From an uncultured Bacteroidota bacterium (GTDB lineage Bacteria > Bacteroidota > Bacteroidia > Bacteroidales > WCHB1-69), in contig CADADB010000002.1 in assembly GCA_902786595.1 (NCBI GenBank), positions 419 through 64,418 on the forward strand: a stretch of DNA of 64,000 nt. Direction: 5' to 3'. Each line of letters opens with the position of its first letter. The stretch's first letter is position 1. The notes under the pieces were generated by a model that saw nothing but the letters and a program-made list of their open reading frames with translations, was not told the origin of the DNA and searched no databases. Both the position numbers and the translations under genes were made by a program. Shown in pieces: positions 1 to 8,367 of this stretch.

Positions 1-1
1 C

Positions 2-145
2 ACGCTGGTGTTCCGCACGGAGGAGAAAACCTTCGGCTGGGACGGCGCGAACGCGATAAACGGCGTGTATGCGGTGGTGGTGCACTACAGGACCCGCGGC
101 GAGAAGGAAAAGACGGTGAAAGGAAGCGTGACGGTGGTGCGGTAG
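2..145 (+). CDS. C-terminal end of a T9SS type B (CHU_C / gliding-motility C-terminal domain) exported protein, partial
   Basis: Only the last 47 codons lie in the window; the gene starts upstream. The reading frame at base 2 gives FGWDGANAINGVYAVVVHY and ends KGSVTVVR before TAG at 143-145. An FGWDG motif, then GVYAVVVHYR, then a short strand ending in VTVVR is the hallmark of the gliding-motility-associated C-terminal domain (CHU_C, T9SS type B sorting signal). That domain directs proteins through the type IX system to the cell surface. The rest of the protein, and so its function, is out of view. The stop codon runs straight into TTAG-rich intergenic repeats. Confidence 0.8.
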   Translation, partial: TLVFRTEEKTFGWDGANAINGVYAVVVHYRTRGEKEKTVKGSVTVVR

Positions 146-250
146 TTAGCAGTTGGTAGTTAGTAGTTAGTGGTTAGTAGTTGTTGGGGAAGTACTTTCT
201 GCAACCTTGAACTTTGAACCTGCAACCTGAAACTTGAAACTTGAAACCCG
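146..250. repeat. Degenerate intergenic short repeats (GTAGTTAG type, then CTTGAAA type)
   Basis: Bases 146-184 are imperfect copies of TTAGTAGTTAG/GTTGGTAG. Bases 201-250 are imperfect copies of CTTGAAAC/CCTGCAAC. The stretch fills the gap between the T9SS cargo and the dipeptidase, up to the promoter. A CTTGAAA-type stretch recurs at about 49535-49562. Confidence 0.6.
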
Positions 251-258
251 AAATTGTG

Positions 259-266
259 TATTTTTG
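259..266 (+). promoter_or_regulatory. Bacteroidota-type -7 box for the C69 dipeptidase gene
   Basis: TATTTTTG matches the TAnnTTTG consensus and lies 25 bases before the ATG at 292. A TTG about 17 bases upstream (240-242) could be part of a -33 element. Confidence 0.6.
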
Positions 267-291
267 CCGCTAATAAACAAAACCCCTAATA

Positions 292-1893
292 ATGAAAAAA
301 CATTTCCTCCTTTTCGCCCTTGTTTTGTGGGCTTTTGCACAAACGATGTACGCCCAAAACGAAGAACTCGTGGGCGCGAACTGCACCTCCATCATGGTCG
401 GCAAGAAGGCCTCTGCCGACGGCTCCGTCATCACTTCGCACACCTGCGACAGCAAGTACCGCACGTGGGTGACCATCGAGCCGGCCGCCGACCACAAACC
501 CGGCACGATGCACAAAGTCTATAAGGGCACGATGCACACGGAAACGGCCAAGAGTATGGAGAACCTCGTGCTTGCCGGCGAGATTCCCGAAGCCGCACAC
601 ACCTACGCCTACATGAACACCGCCTACCCCTGCATGAACGAGCATCAGTTGGCCATGGGCGAGAGCACCTTCTCTGGTCCCGACACCTTGGTGAACGAGA
701 ACGCCATGTTCATGATTGAGGAACTGCAACGGGTTGCCCTGCAGCGTTGTACAACGGCTCGCGAAGCTATCCTGCTCATCGGCGACCTGGTAAAGCAGTA
801 CGGTTATGCCGACGGTGGCGAGTGCATCACCATTGCGGATAAGAACGAGGTGTGGCAGATGGAAATTCTCGGCGAGGGTCCCGACGTGATCGGCGGAATG
901 TGGGTGGCACAGCGTGTGCCCGACGACGAGGTGGCGGTGAGCTGCAACGTGCCCCGTATCGGCAAATTGAACCGCAAGGACAAAAACAATTTCCTCTGCT
1001 CCGATAATATCGAGAAGGTGGCAAAAAAGTACGGCCTCTGGGACGGCAAGGGCGATTTCCTCTGGTGGAAGGCCTTTAACGCCTCCTACGCGGAGGGCAA
1101 AAACCACAAAGAGCGCGAATGGTACATCTTCAACGAACTCGCTCCTTCCTTGAAACTCGACCTCAACGCTGAATCGCTTCCTTTTTCTGTAAAGCCAGAG
1201 AAAAAAGTCGATGTGCGTGATGTAATGGCCTTGTTCAGAGCTACATACGAAGGTACGGTGCTCGACCAAATCGGTAATCTCAAGATGGAGGTGAACCGCA
1301 AGGACAAGGACGGCAATCCCTACAAAGACACGATTATCTGTCCGAATGCCAACCCTTGGATGGACGGCAACGAGCGCGCCATGTACAACTTCCTGAACCC
1401 GGGCACTGTGACATTCTACCGTGGCGTGGCCATGTCGTGGTGCTCCTACTCGTTCATCATGCAGTGCCGCGACTGGCTTCCCGACGAGGTAGGCGGTCTC
1501 TGCTGGTTCTCGGTGGAGAATCCCGGCCAAAGTCCGCGCATCCCGATTTACGCCGGTGCCACGAAGATGCCTGCTGGATTCGAAGTGTGCGGCCATTTCC
1601 GCTACAACGAGAACGCAGTGCTGTGGCATTACCGCAAAGCCAACAAGCTCGCGCAAGTGCGTTGGGGCCGCACCAAAAACATGATGATGGAAAACATCAT
1701 GCGTTACGAAGACAAGGCCTTCGAGGAGCTGCCCGCCATAGAGAAGAAAGCTGTTAACTTGCTGAACGACGGCAAGAAGGAAGAAGCCCAGAAACTGCTC
1801 AACCAGTATAGTGCGGATTTCGCGGGTGCCACCCGCCAGACCTGGCAGGAGATGGAACACAAGATTTGGGAGATGTTCTGGACAGGGTTCTAG
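292..1893 (+). CDS. C69-family dipeptidase (Ntn-hydrolase fold), exported
   Basis: A 533-residue protein. Residues 1-21 form a signal peptide ending TMYA, followed by a short stretch before Cys31 in ANCTSIMVGKKAS. Peptidase family C69 enzymes (PepD-like) expose an N-terminal nucleophile Cys, and the DGSVITSHTCDS segment just after it is the conserved family signature. Length fits the secreted Bacteroidales members. It should cleave dipeptides in the periplasm or at the surface, feeding amino acid uptake. It has its own promoter and an uncharacterised small anchored protein downstream. The start is supported by the promoter 25 bases upstream and the signal peptide. Substrate specificity cannot be read from the sequence. 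Confidence 0.88.
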   Translation: MKKHFLLFALVLWAFAQTMYAQNEELVGANCTSIMVGKKASADGSVITSHTCDSKYRTWVTIEPAADHKPGTMHKVYKGTMHTETAKSMENLVLAGEIPEAAHTYAYMNTAYPCMNEHQLAMGESTFSGPDTLVNENAMFMIEELQRVALQRCTTAREAILLIGDLVKQYGYADGGECITIADKNEVWQMEILGEGPDVIGGMWVAQRVPDDEVAVSCNVPRIGKLNRKDKNNFLCSDNIEKVAKKYGLWDGKGDFLWWKAFNASYAEGKNHKEREWYIFNELAPSLKLDLNAESLPFSVKPEKKVDVRDVMALFRATYEGTVLDQIGNLKMEVNRKDKDGNPYKDTIICPNANPWMDGNERAMYNFLNPGTVTFYRGVAMSWCSYSFIMQCRDWLPDEVGGLCWFSVENPGQSPRIPIYAGATKMPAGFEVCGHFRYNENAVLWHYRKANKLAQVRWGRTKNMMMENIMRYEDKAFEELPAIEKKAVNLLNDGKKEEAQKLLNQYSADFAGATRQTWQEMEHKIWEMFWTGF

Positions 1894-1896
1894 TAA

Positions 1897-1928
1897 TGGT
1901 TATGGGTTATAGGTTATGGGTTATTGAA
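1897..1928. repeat. GGTTATGGGTTATAGGTTATGGGTTATTGAAG repeat family (copy 1)
   Basis: Tandem heptamers of GGTTATA/GGTTATG begin just after the dipeptidase stop and end in GGGTTATTGAAG. The same tail recurs at 23438-23455 and 53660-53682, and a relative is at 28874-28912. Confidence 0.6.
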
Positions 1929-1972
1929 GACTTGCTATAGGAAAAATTAAAACAATATAAAATCATTTCAAT

Positions 1973-2350
1973 ATGGAAAATAAAAACAAACTTCCGATTA
2001 TTATTGCAGCGTTGGTGGTGGTGGCCATTTTAGTCATCATTGTGCTGGTATGCAGCAGTAAATCTCATAAAATCAAGAATTTGGAGAAATTCACAGCCAA
2101 AGTGGAGCAGGAATACCAAAACTATTCCCAATCAGAACTGGACAAAGCGCAGGCCTCTTTCGAGAAATATGTGGCGAAAGTGGAGAAAAAAGAGCTTACT
2201 GGCGAGGAAACCTCCCATGTGAACGAGCTGAAGGGCGAATGCAAAGGTTACTTTGCCCAAGCCAAGGCCCGGTTGATTCTCCAGGATTTCCAAAATGCCG
2301 TGGAGGAAGCCGGCGATGAGGTCAAAGGCGTTATCGAATCGATGAAGTAA
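1973..2350 (+). CDS. Small membrane-anchored helical protein of unknown function
   Basis: A 125-residue protein with one strongly hydrophobic N-terminal helix (about residues 8-27, PIIIAALVVVAILVIIVLV), then a charged, probably coiled-coil region to the end. A Cys follows the hydrophobic stretch, but no good lipobox precedes it, so a membrane anchor is more likely than a lipoprotein. The helical part (LEKFTAKVEQEYQNYS) resembles small Bacteroidales families such as DUF6565; that link is a guess. An A-rich stretch precedes the ATG. Its last 20 bases overlap the 3' end of the convergent capA-like gene. Confidence 0.6.
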   Translation: MENKNKLPIIIAALVVVAILVIIVLVCSSKSHKIKNLEKFTAKVEQEYQNYSQSELDKAQASFEKYVAKVEKKELTGEETSHVNELKGECKGYFAQAKARLILQDFQNAVEEAGDEVKGVIESMK

Positions 2351-3497
2351 ACGCAAACTTCGACTCGGGAACGTTGTCGATCAGCGATTTAGTGTCGTTG
2401 TAGAATAGATTCAACGCCACGGAATCCGCACCGTGGATGTCATACCATGCGTTATTATCAACGGCGTGTTTGGCCGGGAGGATGTGGTACTGATACTTCC
2501 CTTGGCAAGTTCCTTTATACACCCAATAGGGCAAATACTCATAACCTGTAACTCGTGTCACACCGTTGGTGTCACGCACCAAATGGCATTTGACGATGAT
2601 GCCGCCATCGGTGTAGCGTTTGCGCTGATTGGAAACGAAATTGCCTAACGAATACGCTGTAAGCTGTTGATATACACCGTATTCGTTTTTGTTTTTCAAT
2701 GTGATGGGCTGTACCACATGTGGGTGTCCGCCGATCACCATGTCGGCACCGCACTCGTACATGAAGTTGGCATAACTCTTTTGTTCTTTGTTCTGCTTCC
2801 GCTCGTATTCGATGCCCCAGTGCGGCATCACCACGATGTAGTCGGCCTTCAGTTCGCGGGCGCGGGCAATGTCACGGGCAATTTCGGTTGAATCTAACAT
2901 ATTGACGATGAAAGGGTTGGGTGCGGGAATGCCGTTTGTGCCGTACGTATAGTTCAGCACGGCGATACGAAAACCGTTCTTTTCCACGATGAGGGGATTG
3001 CGCTGTTGAAAGTCTGTGCTGTCGAGGTAGGTGCCCACGTGCGGAATGCCCAAGCTGTCCATAACCTGGATGGTGCGGCGGATGCCCTTGGCCCCCTTGT
3101 CGCAGGTGTGGTTGTTGGCGGTTAGGAAGACATCCACCCCGGCATCAAACAGTTGCGACATCATCTGGTCGGGACAGGAGAACTGCGGGTAGCCGGTGTA
3201 GGGCGAACCAGCCAAAGGCACTTCCATGTTGGCGATGCAAATGTCTGCAGAGGCGATGTACGGCGCGAGGAAGCGGTAGCACGGCGCATAATCGTAGGTG
3301 CCGTCTGCCAACCGTGCGGCATCCACTTGCGGACTGTGCGACATCACATCCCCGATGAACATCAGTGTCAGCGTGTCAAGGACGGGTTCTTCACGCACGA
3401 CCTCCACCTGGGGCTTCTCCGAAAAGAGCCGCAACATCCACGCTCCGTCATTCGGCGCGAACAAACCGTATATCAACAGAAACAATAATATTTTCAT
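2331..3497 (-). CDS. CapA-family (PGA_cap) metallophosphoesterase-like protein
   Basis: A 388-residue protein starting at the ATG at 3497; a GTG 18 bases upstream is less likely. An N-terminal hydrophobic segment (MKILLFLLIYGLF) would export or anchor it. Calcineurin-like metal-site motifs follow in order: LMFIGDVMSH, FLTANNHTCDKG, VVMPHWGIEY and MVIGGHPHVVQP. This is the PGA_cap/CapA pattern, found in poly-gamma-glutamate synthesis proteins and in many Bacteroidota envelope proteins of unknown substrate. No capB or capC neighbours are present, so a true capsule role is not supported. Its promoter is at 3539-3546 and its 3' end overlaps the preceding plus-strand gene by 20 bases. Confidence 0.85.
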   Translation of the reverse strand: MKILLFLLIYGLFAPNDGAWMLRLFSEKPQVEVVREEPVLDTLTLMFIGDVMSHSPQVDAARLADGTYDYAPCYRFLAPYIASADICIANMEVPLAGSPYTGYPQFSCPDQMMSQLFDAGVDVFLTANNHTCDKGAKGIRRTIQVMDSLGIPHVGTYLDSTDFQQRNPLIVEKNGFRIAVLNYTYGTNGIPAPNPFIVNMLDSTEIARDIARARELKADYIVVMPHWGIEYERKQNKEQKSYANFMYECGADMVIGGHPHVVQPITLKNKNEYGVYQQLTAYSLGNFVSNQRKRYTDGGIIVKCHLVRDTNGVTRVTGYEYLPYWVYKGTCQGKYQYHILPAKHAVDNNAWYDIHGADSVALNLFYNDTKSLIDNVPESKFAFTSSIR

Positions 3498-3538
3498 AAA
3501 CTTGATTATTAACACTTTGATATTATCAATTGAAACGG

Positions 3539-3546
3539 CAAAAGTA
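3539..3546 (-). promoter_or_regulatory. -7 box for the CapA-like gene
   Basis: On the minus strand this reads TACTTTTG (TAnnTTTG), 42 bases before the ATG at 3497. Confidence 0.55.
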
Positions 3547-3590
3547 AAAAAAAATCTGTGTAAACGACAGCATATCCAAATTACCCCAAA

Positions 3591-3616
3591 AGTCCAAAGT
3601 CTTAAGTCTCAAGTCT
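3591..3616. repeat. AAGTCTYAAGTCT repeat family (copy 1)
   Basis: Imperfect direct repeats of AAGTCT/TTAAGTCTC lie in the divergent gap between the CapA-like gene and mreB. Related stretches are at 5859-5895, 27377-27405 and 45841-45928. Confidence 0.55.
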
Positions 3617-3665
3617 AAAAATGTAACTTTTTATGCAAAAAATCGTATTATCACAATAATTTTTA

Positions 3666-3673
3666 TATTTTTG
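3666..3673 (+). promoter_or_regulatory. -7 box for mreB
   Basis: TATTTTTG lies 25 bases before the mreB ATG, the same spacing as at the dipeptidase gene. Confidence 0.6.
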
Positions 3674-3698
3674 CAAGTTTGTAAAAAGAAGATATAAA

Positions 3699-4724
3699 AT
3701 GGGTTTGTTTTCATTATTTACCAGAGAGATAGCTATAGACTTAGGTACTGCCAATACCGTCATTTTACACGAAAACAAGGTGGTGGTGGATGAACCGTCC
3801 ATCATTGCCATCGACTCCCACACGAAAAATGTCGTGGCGGTCGGTAAAAAAGCGTTGATGATGGAGGGCAAGACCTCAGGTGATATATACACGGTTCGTC
3901 CGTTGCGCAACGGCGTGATTGCCGACTTCCAGCCCACCGAGCTGATGTTGCGTGAGTTCATCAAAATGACCAACACCAAACATTCGTTGATCACCCCGGC
4001 CATGAAGATGATCATCTGCATCCCTTCGGGTATCACGGAGGTGGAGGAACGTGCCGTGCGCGAATCGGCGGAACAGGCCGGTGCCAAGGAGGTGCGACTG
4101 ATTTACGAGCCGATGGCTGCGGCTATCGGTAGCGGTATTGACGTCTTGGATGCCAACGGCAACATGATCATCGACATCGGCGGCGGTACCAGCGAGGTGG
4201 CCGTCATCGCCTTGGGCTCCATCGCGTCAAAGAAGTCCGTGCAGGTGGCCGGTGACCGTCTTAACACCGACATCAAAGAGTTTATGCGCCGTGAGCACAA
4301 CTTGGATATCGGTATTCCTACCGCCGAGCAGATCAAAATCAACGTGGGCGCTGCTGTCACACATCTTGACAATCCGCCTGCAGACTATGAGGTTTTCGGT
4401 CGTGACTTGGTGCACGGTATTCCGCGCAGCATCATGATCAACTACCAGGAGATTGCCACTGCCCTCAACAATTCCATCAACTCCATTGAGGATGCAGTGA
4501 TGCAGGCGCTGAACGTGACTCCGCCGGAGTTGTCCGCCGATATTTTCAAGACCGGTATCTACCTTGCCGGTGGCGGATCGCTGTTGCGCGGTCTGGACAA
4601 GCGTATCAACAAGATTACCCAACTGCCTGTGCATGTTGTGGAAGATCCGTTGCGCGCTGTGGCACGTGGTACGGCCATCGCCCTTAAGAACTTGGACAAA
4701 TTTGAATCGTTGACCAAGTACTAA
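3699..4724 (+). CDS. mreB: Rod shape-determining protein MreB
   Basis: A 341-residue bacterial actin. It opens with LFTREIAIDLGTANTVILHE (phosphate 1), has the nucleotide-binding IIDIGGGTSEVAVIALGS in the middle and IYLAGGGSLLRGLD near the C terminus, all typical of MreB, and full length. It forms membrane-associated filaments that guide lateral wall synthesis with MreC/D, RodA and PBP2. Here mreB stands alone: a terminator closes it at 4760-4793, mreC and mreD are not in the window, and mrdA-rodA lie 24 kb away on the other strand. Many Bacteroidales keep these genes in one cluster. Confidence 0.97.
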   Translation: MGLFSLFTREIAIDLGTANTVILHENKVVVDEPSIIAIDSHTKNVVAVGKKALMMEGKTSGDIYTVRPLRNGVIADFQPTELMLREFIKMTNTKHSLITPAMKMIICIPSGITEVEERAVRESAEQAGAKEVRLIYEPMAAAIGSGIDVLDANGNMIIDIGGGTSEVAVIALGSIASKKSVQVAGDRLNTDIKEFMRREHNLDIGIPTAEQIKINVGAAVTHLDNPPADYEVFGRDLVHGIPRSIMINYQEIATALNNSINSIEDAVMQALNVTPPELSADIFKTGIYLAGGGSLLRGLDKRINKITQLPVHVVEDPLRAVARGTAIALKNLDKFESLTKY

Positions 4725-4759
4725 CAGTGGCTTTTAGCTTTTGGCTATTGGCAAAAACA

Positions 4760-4793
4760 AAGGAATATTACAACAATATTCCTTATTTTTTTT
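4760..4793 (+). terminator. Intrinsic terminator after mreB
   Basis: A 10-bp perfect stem (AAGGAATATT / AATATTCCTT, loop ACAAC), then A and eight Ts. It ends eight bases before the ATG of the next gene, so it sits inside any mreB read-through transcript. Confidence 0.85.
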
Positions 4794-4800
4794 CAATATT

Positions 4801-5553
4801 ATGAAGATCTTTAATCTTTTATGTACGGTTCTATGGTTTTGTTTGCTGATGCCTGCCGTTCTCATGGCACAGCAAGAAACGGTCCGTTTTTCTTATTGTC
4901 CGTCCGCTCCTATTGCGAAAGATCATGAGGGGAACACATATCGTACCGTACAAATCGGCTCACAATGTTGGATGGCGGAGAACATGCGTTGCGTGACTTC
5001 CCCTACAGGAAAGCGTTGGACAGTGAACCCGAGTTTTACCGCTTCCCAACCCGAATATGCGCCCTACTACGCCATACCAAACGATAGCCGCTATGGCATC
5101 TTGTACAACTGGACAGCCGCTTTGGATCTTCCCGCTCACCATAACAGTGGAAAAGCATTTTCTAAGCAAGTTCGGGGAATCTGTCCCGAAGGTTGGCATT
5201 TGCCTGACAACAATGAGTGGGAAAAACTATTCCAAACGATGGGTGGCCATACTATGGCAGGCGAGATGATGAAAGCATTCACCCAGCTTTGGGAGCCGTA
5301 TGATGTGAATCCAAAGGCGTTTTCCGGTTTTGATGCTATTCCCGCCGGCGATTACACGGAAAATGGTTATCATCATGGAGGATTGCAAACCGCTTTTTGG
5401 AGTGCCGACAATTTCAGCCGAATCGAAGCGTGGTGCTGTACCATATACGATTTCAAGACCGAAGGGTACAATTATCTGGCTTACAAATGTTATGGGCACT
5501 CGGTAAGGTGTGTGAAGGACGAGGGGGCGAGGGAAGGAGATGAAAAGAGATGA
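4801..5553 (+). CDS. Exported FISUMP-domain protein (Fibrobacter major paralogous domain)
   Basis: The ATG at 4801 gives a 250-residue protein with a clean signal peptide (about 1-21, ending VLMAQQ). An in-frame TTG at 4741 is open but would add a repeat-derived leader and bury the signal peptide. The mature part shows the FISUMP pattern: YRTVQIGSQCWMAENMR near residue 50, RYGILYNWTAAL, GICPEGWHLPDNNEWEKLF, AFWSADNF and a final HSVRCVKD. These domains are abundant in surface proteins of Fibrobacter and Bacteroidota; their role is unknown and may be binding. No sorting domain is seen. A strong terminator follows. Expression may depend on mreB read-through, since no clear promoter lies between. 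Confidence 0.85.
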   Translation: MKIFNLLCTVLWFCLLMPAVLMAQQETVRFSYCPSAPIAKDHEGNTYRTVQIGSQCWMAENMRCVTSPTGKRWTVNPSFTASQPEYAPYYAIPNDSRYGILYNWTAALDLPAHHNSGKAFSKQVRGICPEGWHLPDNNEWEKLFQTMGGHTMAGEMMKAFTQLWEPYDVNPKAFSGFDAIPAGDYTENGYHHGGLQTAFWSADNFSRIEAWCCTIYDFKTEGYNYLAYKCYGHSVRCVKDEGAREGDEKR

Positions 5554-5584
5554 AAAAAAGAGGAACATTTGTTCCTCTTTTTTT
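5553..5584. terminator. Bidirectional intrinsic terminator
   Basis: A 15-bp perfect inverted repeat with a two-base loop (AAAAAAAGAGGAACA / complement), giving a T-run on both strands. It starts at the last base of the FISUMP stop codon and lies three bases past the tRNA-Asp 3' end, so it can serve both convergent genes. Confidence 0.9.
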
Positions 5585-5586
5585 GT

Positions 5587-5664
5587 TGGCGGACCGGACG
5601 AGACTCGAACTCGCGACCCCATGCGTGACAGGCATGTATTCTAACCAAACTGAACTACCGATCC
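5587..5664 (-). tRNA. tRNA-Asp (anticodon GTC)
   Basis: The minus strand folds as a cloverleaf: acceptor GGATCGG pairs with CCGGTCC, D arm GTTCAG, anticodon loop around CTGTCAC, T arm GCGAG-TTCGAGT-CTCGT, discriminator G and an encoded CCA (5587-5589). Length is 78 with CCA. A TATTTTTG promoter lies 19 bases upstream. Confidence 0.96.
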
Positions 5665-5683
5665 GTTTGTCGTTTTGACGGCG

Positions 5684-5691
5684 CAAAAATA
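5684..5691 (-). promoter_or_regulatory. -7 box for tRNA-Asp
   Basis: TATTTTTG on the minus strand, 19 bases before the mature 5' end of the tRNA. Confidence 0.65.
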
Positions 5692-5858
5692 CACTTTTTT
5701 TTAATCACTCGTCAAAACATGGAATATTTTTTGTTTATTTTCAGAAATTATTAAAAATCAACAACTTACATTTGAAATAAAACGTTTATTATCTCTTTGT
5801 TAGCCTATGGAACAATAAAAAAGTCTTCTAAAAAGGGAAAAAACCACGAATTAACTCC

Positions 5859-5895
5859 AAAATCTTACGTCTCAAGTCTTACATCTTACGTCTCA
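5859..5895. repeat. ATCTTACGTCTCAAG repeat (AAGTCTYAAGTCT family, copy 2)
   Basis: Two imperfect copies of ATCTTACGTCTCA separated by AGTCTTAC. The final TCA (5893-5895) is the stop codon of the TonB receptor on the minus strand, so the repeat abuts and supplies the gene end. Confidence 0.55.
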
Positions 5896-8181
5896 GAACC
5901 GCCACGTCATACCAAAATAGTAAAGGAACGGAAGCTGATAAACGATATCGTTTGTCGTCCGGTTGACGTAAAACACGTTTTTGTAGTTATAGAGGTTGGT
6001 CATGGAGAAATACAGTTCGATTGTGTGGCGGGGACCGATGTGGAATTTCTTTTTCACACCCAAGTCGAGTCGGTGGTAGCTTGGCAGTCTCGACTGATTG
6101 AATTCGCCTAACAGGAAGTAAACATCTTCGTTGGCATTCACGTAGTCATCGTTAAGGAATGTGGGATCATAGTGGGGGTAGTATGCTTGCGTTTGGGTGA
6201 ACGGGAATCCGGTACCGAAGTTCCAACGGCAGTTGATTTCCCATGAGCGCCGTTTGCCGAAAGAATAGGAGGCCACCAAGTTGATGTTGTGGCGGCGGTC
6301 GAAATGAGGGTTGTAATTGATCTTCCCGTCGGTTCTTTTCACCCATCCCAATGAATAGACAAACCAAATATATACGCCTTTTTGTTCGTATTTCACGGAA
6401 ATGTCTCCTCCATAGGCCTGACCTTTTTCCCAAATGAATTCATTGTCAGAGTCCAACATCTTATAACGGTTTGTTGAAATCAGTTGAGAGAAATTTTTGA
6501 AATAGCCCTCAATGTTGATGCTCAACGGGTTGATGGGGTCGTATTCAAGACCCAAAATGACATGCTGTGATTTCTGCAAACGCCCCTTCATCTCTTTGTC
6601 GTCGTTAATCAACGTACTTGGCAACAGGTCGCTTTCCAACGGGGAGGAAAGGAAGCCGTTGAACAAGCTCACCACATCGCGGTCGGAAGTGATGGAAACC
6701 AGATTTTGGGAGTACATTCCGGCTGCTAATTTAAGGCGCAAATTCTTAAGAATGTTGTATTTGATGGCCAAACGGGGCTCTGGCGACACTTCTCCCAAGG
6801 AGTAGTAGTATTGCAGTCTGAAACCAGGTTCTATTAACAGTTTGTTGCGGAAATTGTATTTGTACTTGGCGAAAATCGAAAGGTCGGTGGTGTGGTCTTC
6901 AATGGTGCGTTGCGCATGATAAATCGTGTAATACTCATAATTCGTGTTGTATCCCACTACATCGATACCGACTTTCAACAAGCTGTTGCCGAGATAATAG
7001 TTGAATCCCAGATCAAAGGTGAATCCGTCCATGGAGCTTTTTCGGGGATCGAAGTTAGCATCCTGCAGCTCGGAACTGTACTTTGAATAAGCCAAGGATC
7101 CCTCAATGGTCGTGGGGGCGTCACCCGGCACGATTAAGAAGTTGGAGCCAATGCCCCAGTTGTTCCAGCCGTAGTTGGCCACGGAACTGTATTTGACGCG
7201 GTCATCGTAATTGAATCCGAAAATGTTCCATCGAGTGCCGTTACGGGTGGCCAAAGTGACTTTGCCGTACAGATCCCAAAAGTTGTATGGGAGACCGTCC
7301 TCGTTTTTCACGTAAGGATAGAACACTTTGGAGGATTTGTCGAGGAAAGAGCCCTTGCCGGAGAGGATAAAGCTGATGGAGGTCTTGCGGTCGTCTTTGA
7401 GCTTGAGCAGCGGACCTTCAAACAGCAGCTGTCCTCCGATATTGTTGATATCCACCTTGCCGGCGAGCCGTTTTTTGTTGCCGTCGCGGGTTTTGATATC
7501 CATCACGGAAGATATTCTTCCGCCGAACTCCGCCCCGAAACCGCCGGTATAGACATCGGCGCTGCTCATGATGTCCATGTCGAAAACAGAGAAGATACCG
7601 ATGGAGTGGAACGGGTTGAAGAGGATGACCCCGTCCAAAAGAAGCATGTTCTGCACGGGTGTGCCGCCGCGGACGTAAAGTTGTCCGCCTTGGTCACCAG
7701 TGGAGATGATGCCGGGAAGCACCTGCAGGTACTGGGCAAAGTCGGGCTGGCCACCGATGGCCGGCATCTTGCTCATATCTTTCGGAGTAACACTGATGAC
7801 GGATGTGCGCGTCTCCTGCTCCTTGCGGGTGTTTTCTCCCACAATCTGCACAGCGTCAAGGGTTTGTGAATTTGGCGAGATGCTGTAACGTTTGGTAATG
7901 GTGGCATTGCTCGACACTTCCACCGTGTCAAACAAGTCAATATACCCCAACTGAGACACTTTTACTGTATAGGTTCCTGCCGGAATCTTGTTGATAAGAA
8001 ACGCACCCGAAACGTCAGACAGCGCACCAAAAGAGGTGCCCATCAGCTGAATCGTACAGTAGGGCAGCGTTTCACCTGTGGACTCATCGTAAGTAAATCC
8101 TTTGATGACGGCATTTTGCGCCACAGCAAGGATCCCCAGAAAGAAAAAGCAAGCAAAAAGGATATATTTTCTCAAATTCAT
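5893..8181 (-). CDS. TonB-dependent outer membrane receptor with carboxypeptidase-regulatory N-terminal domain
   Basis: A 762-residue protein. It has a signal peptide (about 1-22, ending AVAQ), then a CarboxypepD_reg-like beta-sandwich (about 25-110, with GTSFGALSDVSGAFLINKIP), then a plug domain (LQVLPGIISTGDQGGQLYVR, MLLLDGVILFNPFH). A long beta-barrel follows and ends in the aromatic YYFGMTWRF that guides outer membrane insertion. It imports a ligand using TonB-ExbB-ExbD energy. No SusD partner or regulator is adjacent, so the ligand is unknown. It is a single-gene unit with its own promoter at 8201-8208. Confidence 0.92.
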   Translation of the reverse strand: MNLRKYILFACFFFLGILAVAQNAVIKGFTYDESTGETLPYCTIQLMGTSFGALSDVSGAFLINKIPAGTYTVKVSQLGYIDLFDTVEVSSNATITKRYSISPNSQTLDAVQIVGENTRKEQETRTSVISVTPKDMSKMPAIGGQPDFAQYLQVLPGIISTGDQGGQLYVRGGTPVQNMLLLDGVILFNPFHSIGIFSVFDMDIMSSADVYTGGFGAEFGGRISSVMDIKTRDGNKKRLAGKVDINNIGGQLLFEGPLLKLKDDRKTSISFILSGKGSFLDKSSKVFYPYVKNEDGLPYNFWDLYGKVTLATRNGTRWNIFGFNYDDRVKYSSVANYGWNNWGIGSNFLIVPGDAPTTIEGSLAYSKYSSELQDANFDPRKSSMDGFTFDLGFNYYLGNSLLKVGIDVVGYNTNYEYYTIYHAQRTIEDHTTDLSIFAKYKYNFRNKLLIEPGFRLQYYYSLGEVSPEPRLAIKYNILKNLRLKLAAGMYSQNLVSITSDRDVVSLFNGFLSSPLESDLLPSTLINDDKEMKGRLQKSQHVILGLEYDPINPLSINIEGYFKNFSQLISTNRYKMLDSDNEFIWEKGQAYGGDISVKYEQKGVYIWFVYSLGWVKRTDGKINYNPHFDRRHNINLVASYSFGKRRSWEINCRWNFGTGFPFTQTQAYYPHYDPTFLNDDYVNANEDVYFLLGEFNQSRLPSYHRLDLGVKKKFHIGPRHTIELYFSMTNLYNYKNVFYVNRTTNDIVYQLPFLYYFGMTWRF

Positions 8182-8200
8182 ATCTTATTTTTTAAGGGCG

Positions 8201-8208
8201 CAAAGGTA
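8201..8208 (-). promoter_or_regulatory. -7 box for the TonB-dependent receptor gene
   Basis: TACCTTTG on the minus strand, 20 bases before the ATG at 8181. Confidence 0.6.
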
Positions 8209-8298
8209 CAAAAATAATAATAATGAAAGTTAATTAATTTTTGAAACCAAGGAGCCAATGATTTCTCAATATGATTGGATGTATATTTGTATTTTATG

Positions 8299-8306
8299 TA
8301 CATTTG
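8299..8306 (+). promoter_or_regulatory. -7 box for pepT
   Basis: TACATTTG lies 61 bases before the pepT ATG. A second match, TATATTTG at 8282-8289, is an alternative. The leader between is AT-rich. Confidence 0.5.
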
Positions 8307-8367
8307 CTTACTTCTAGATAAAAGATTTAGATATTTGTAAATTATTAATAATCAAATTAATACGATT

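Noticed and set aside
286-1860. 524-residue antisense open frame over the dipeptidase gene
   Set aside because: It is a shadow of the codon bias of the plus-strand gene; it has no family motif, and the sense frame has promoter, signal peptide and C69 signature.
2331-3497. Capsule (poly-gamma-glutamate) synthesis locus
   Set aside because: Only the CapA-like gene is present; no capB/capC partners, and the family is common outside capsule loci.
4741-4800. Upstream TTG start for the FISUMP protein
   Set aside because: It would translate the mreB terminator and a repeat, and would bury the signal peptide that begins at the ATG at 4801.
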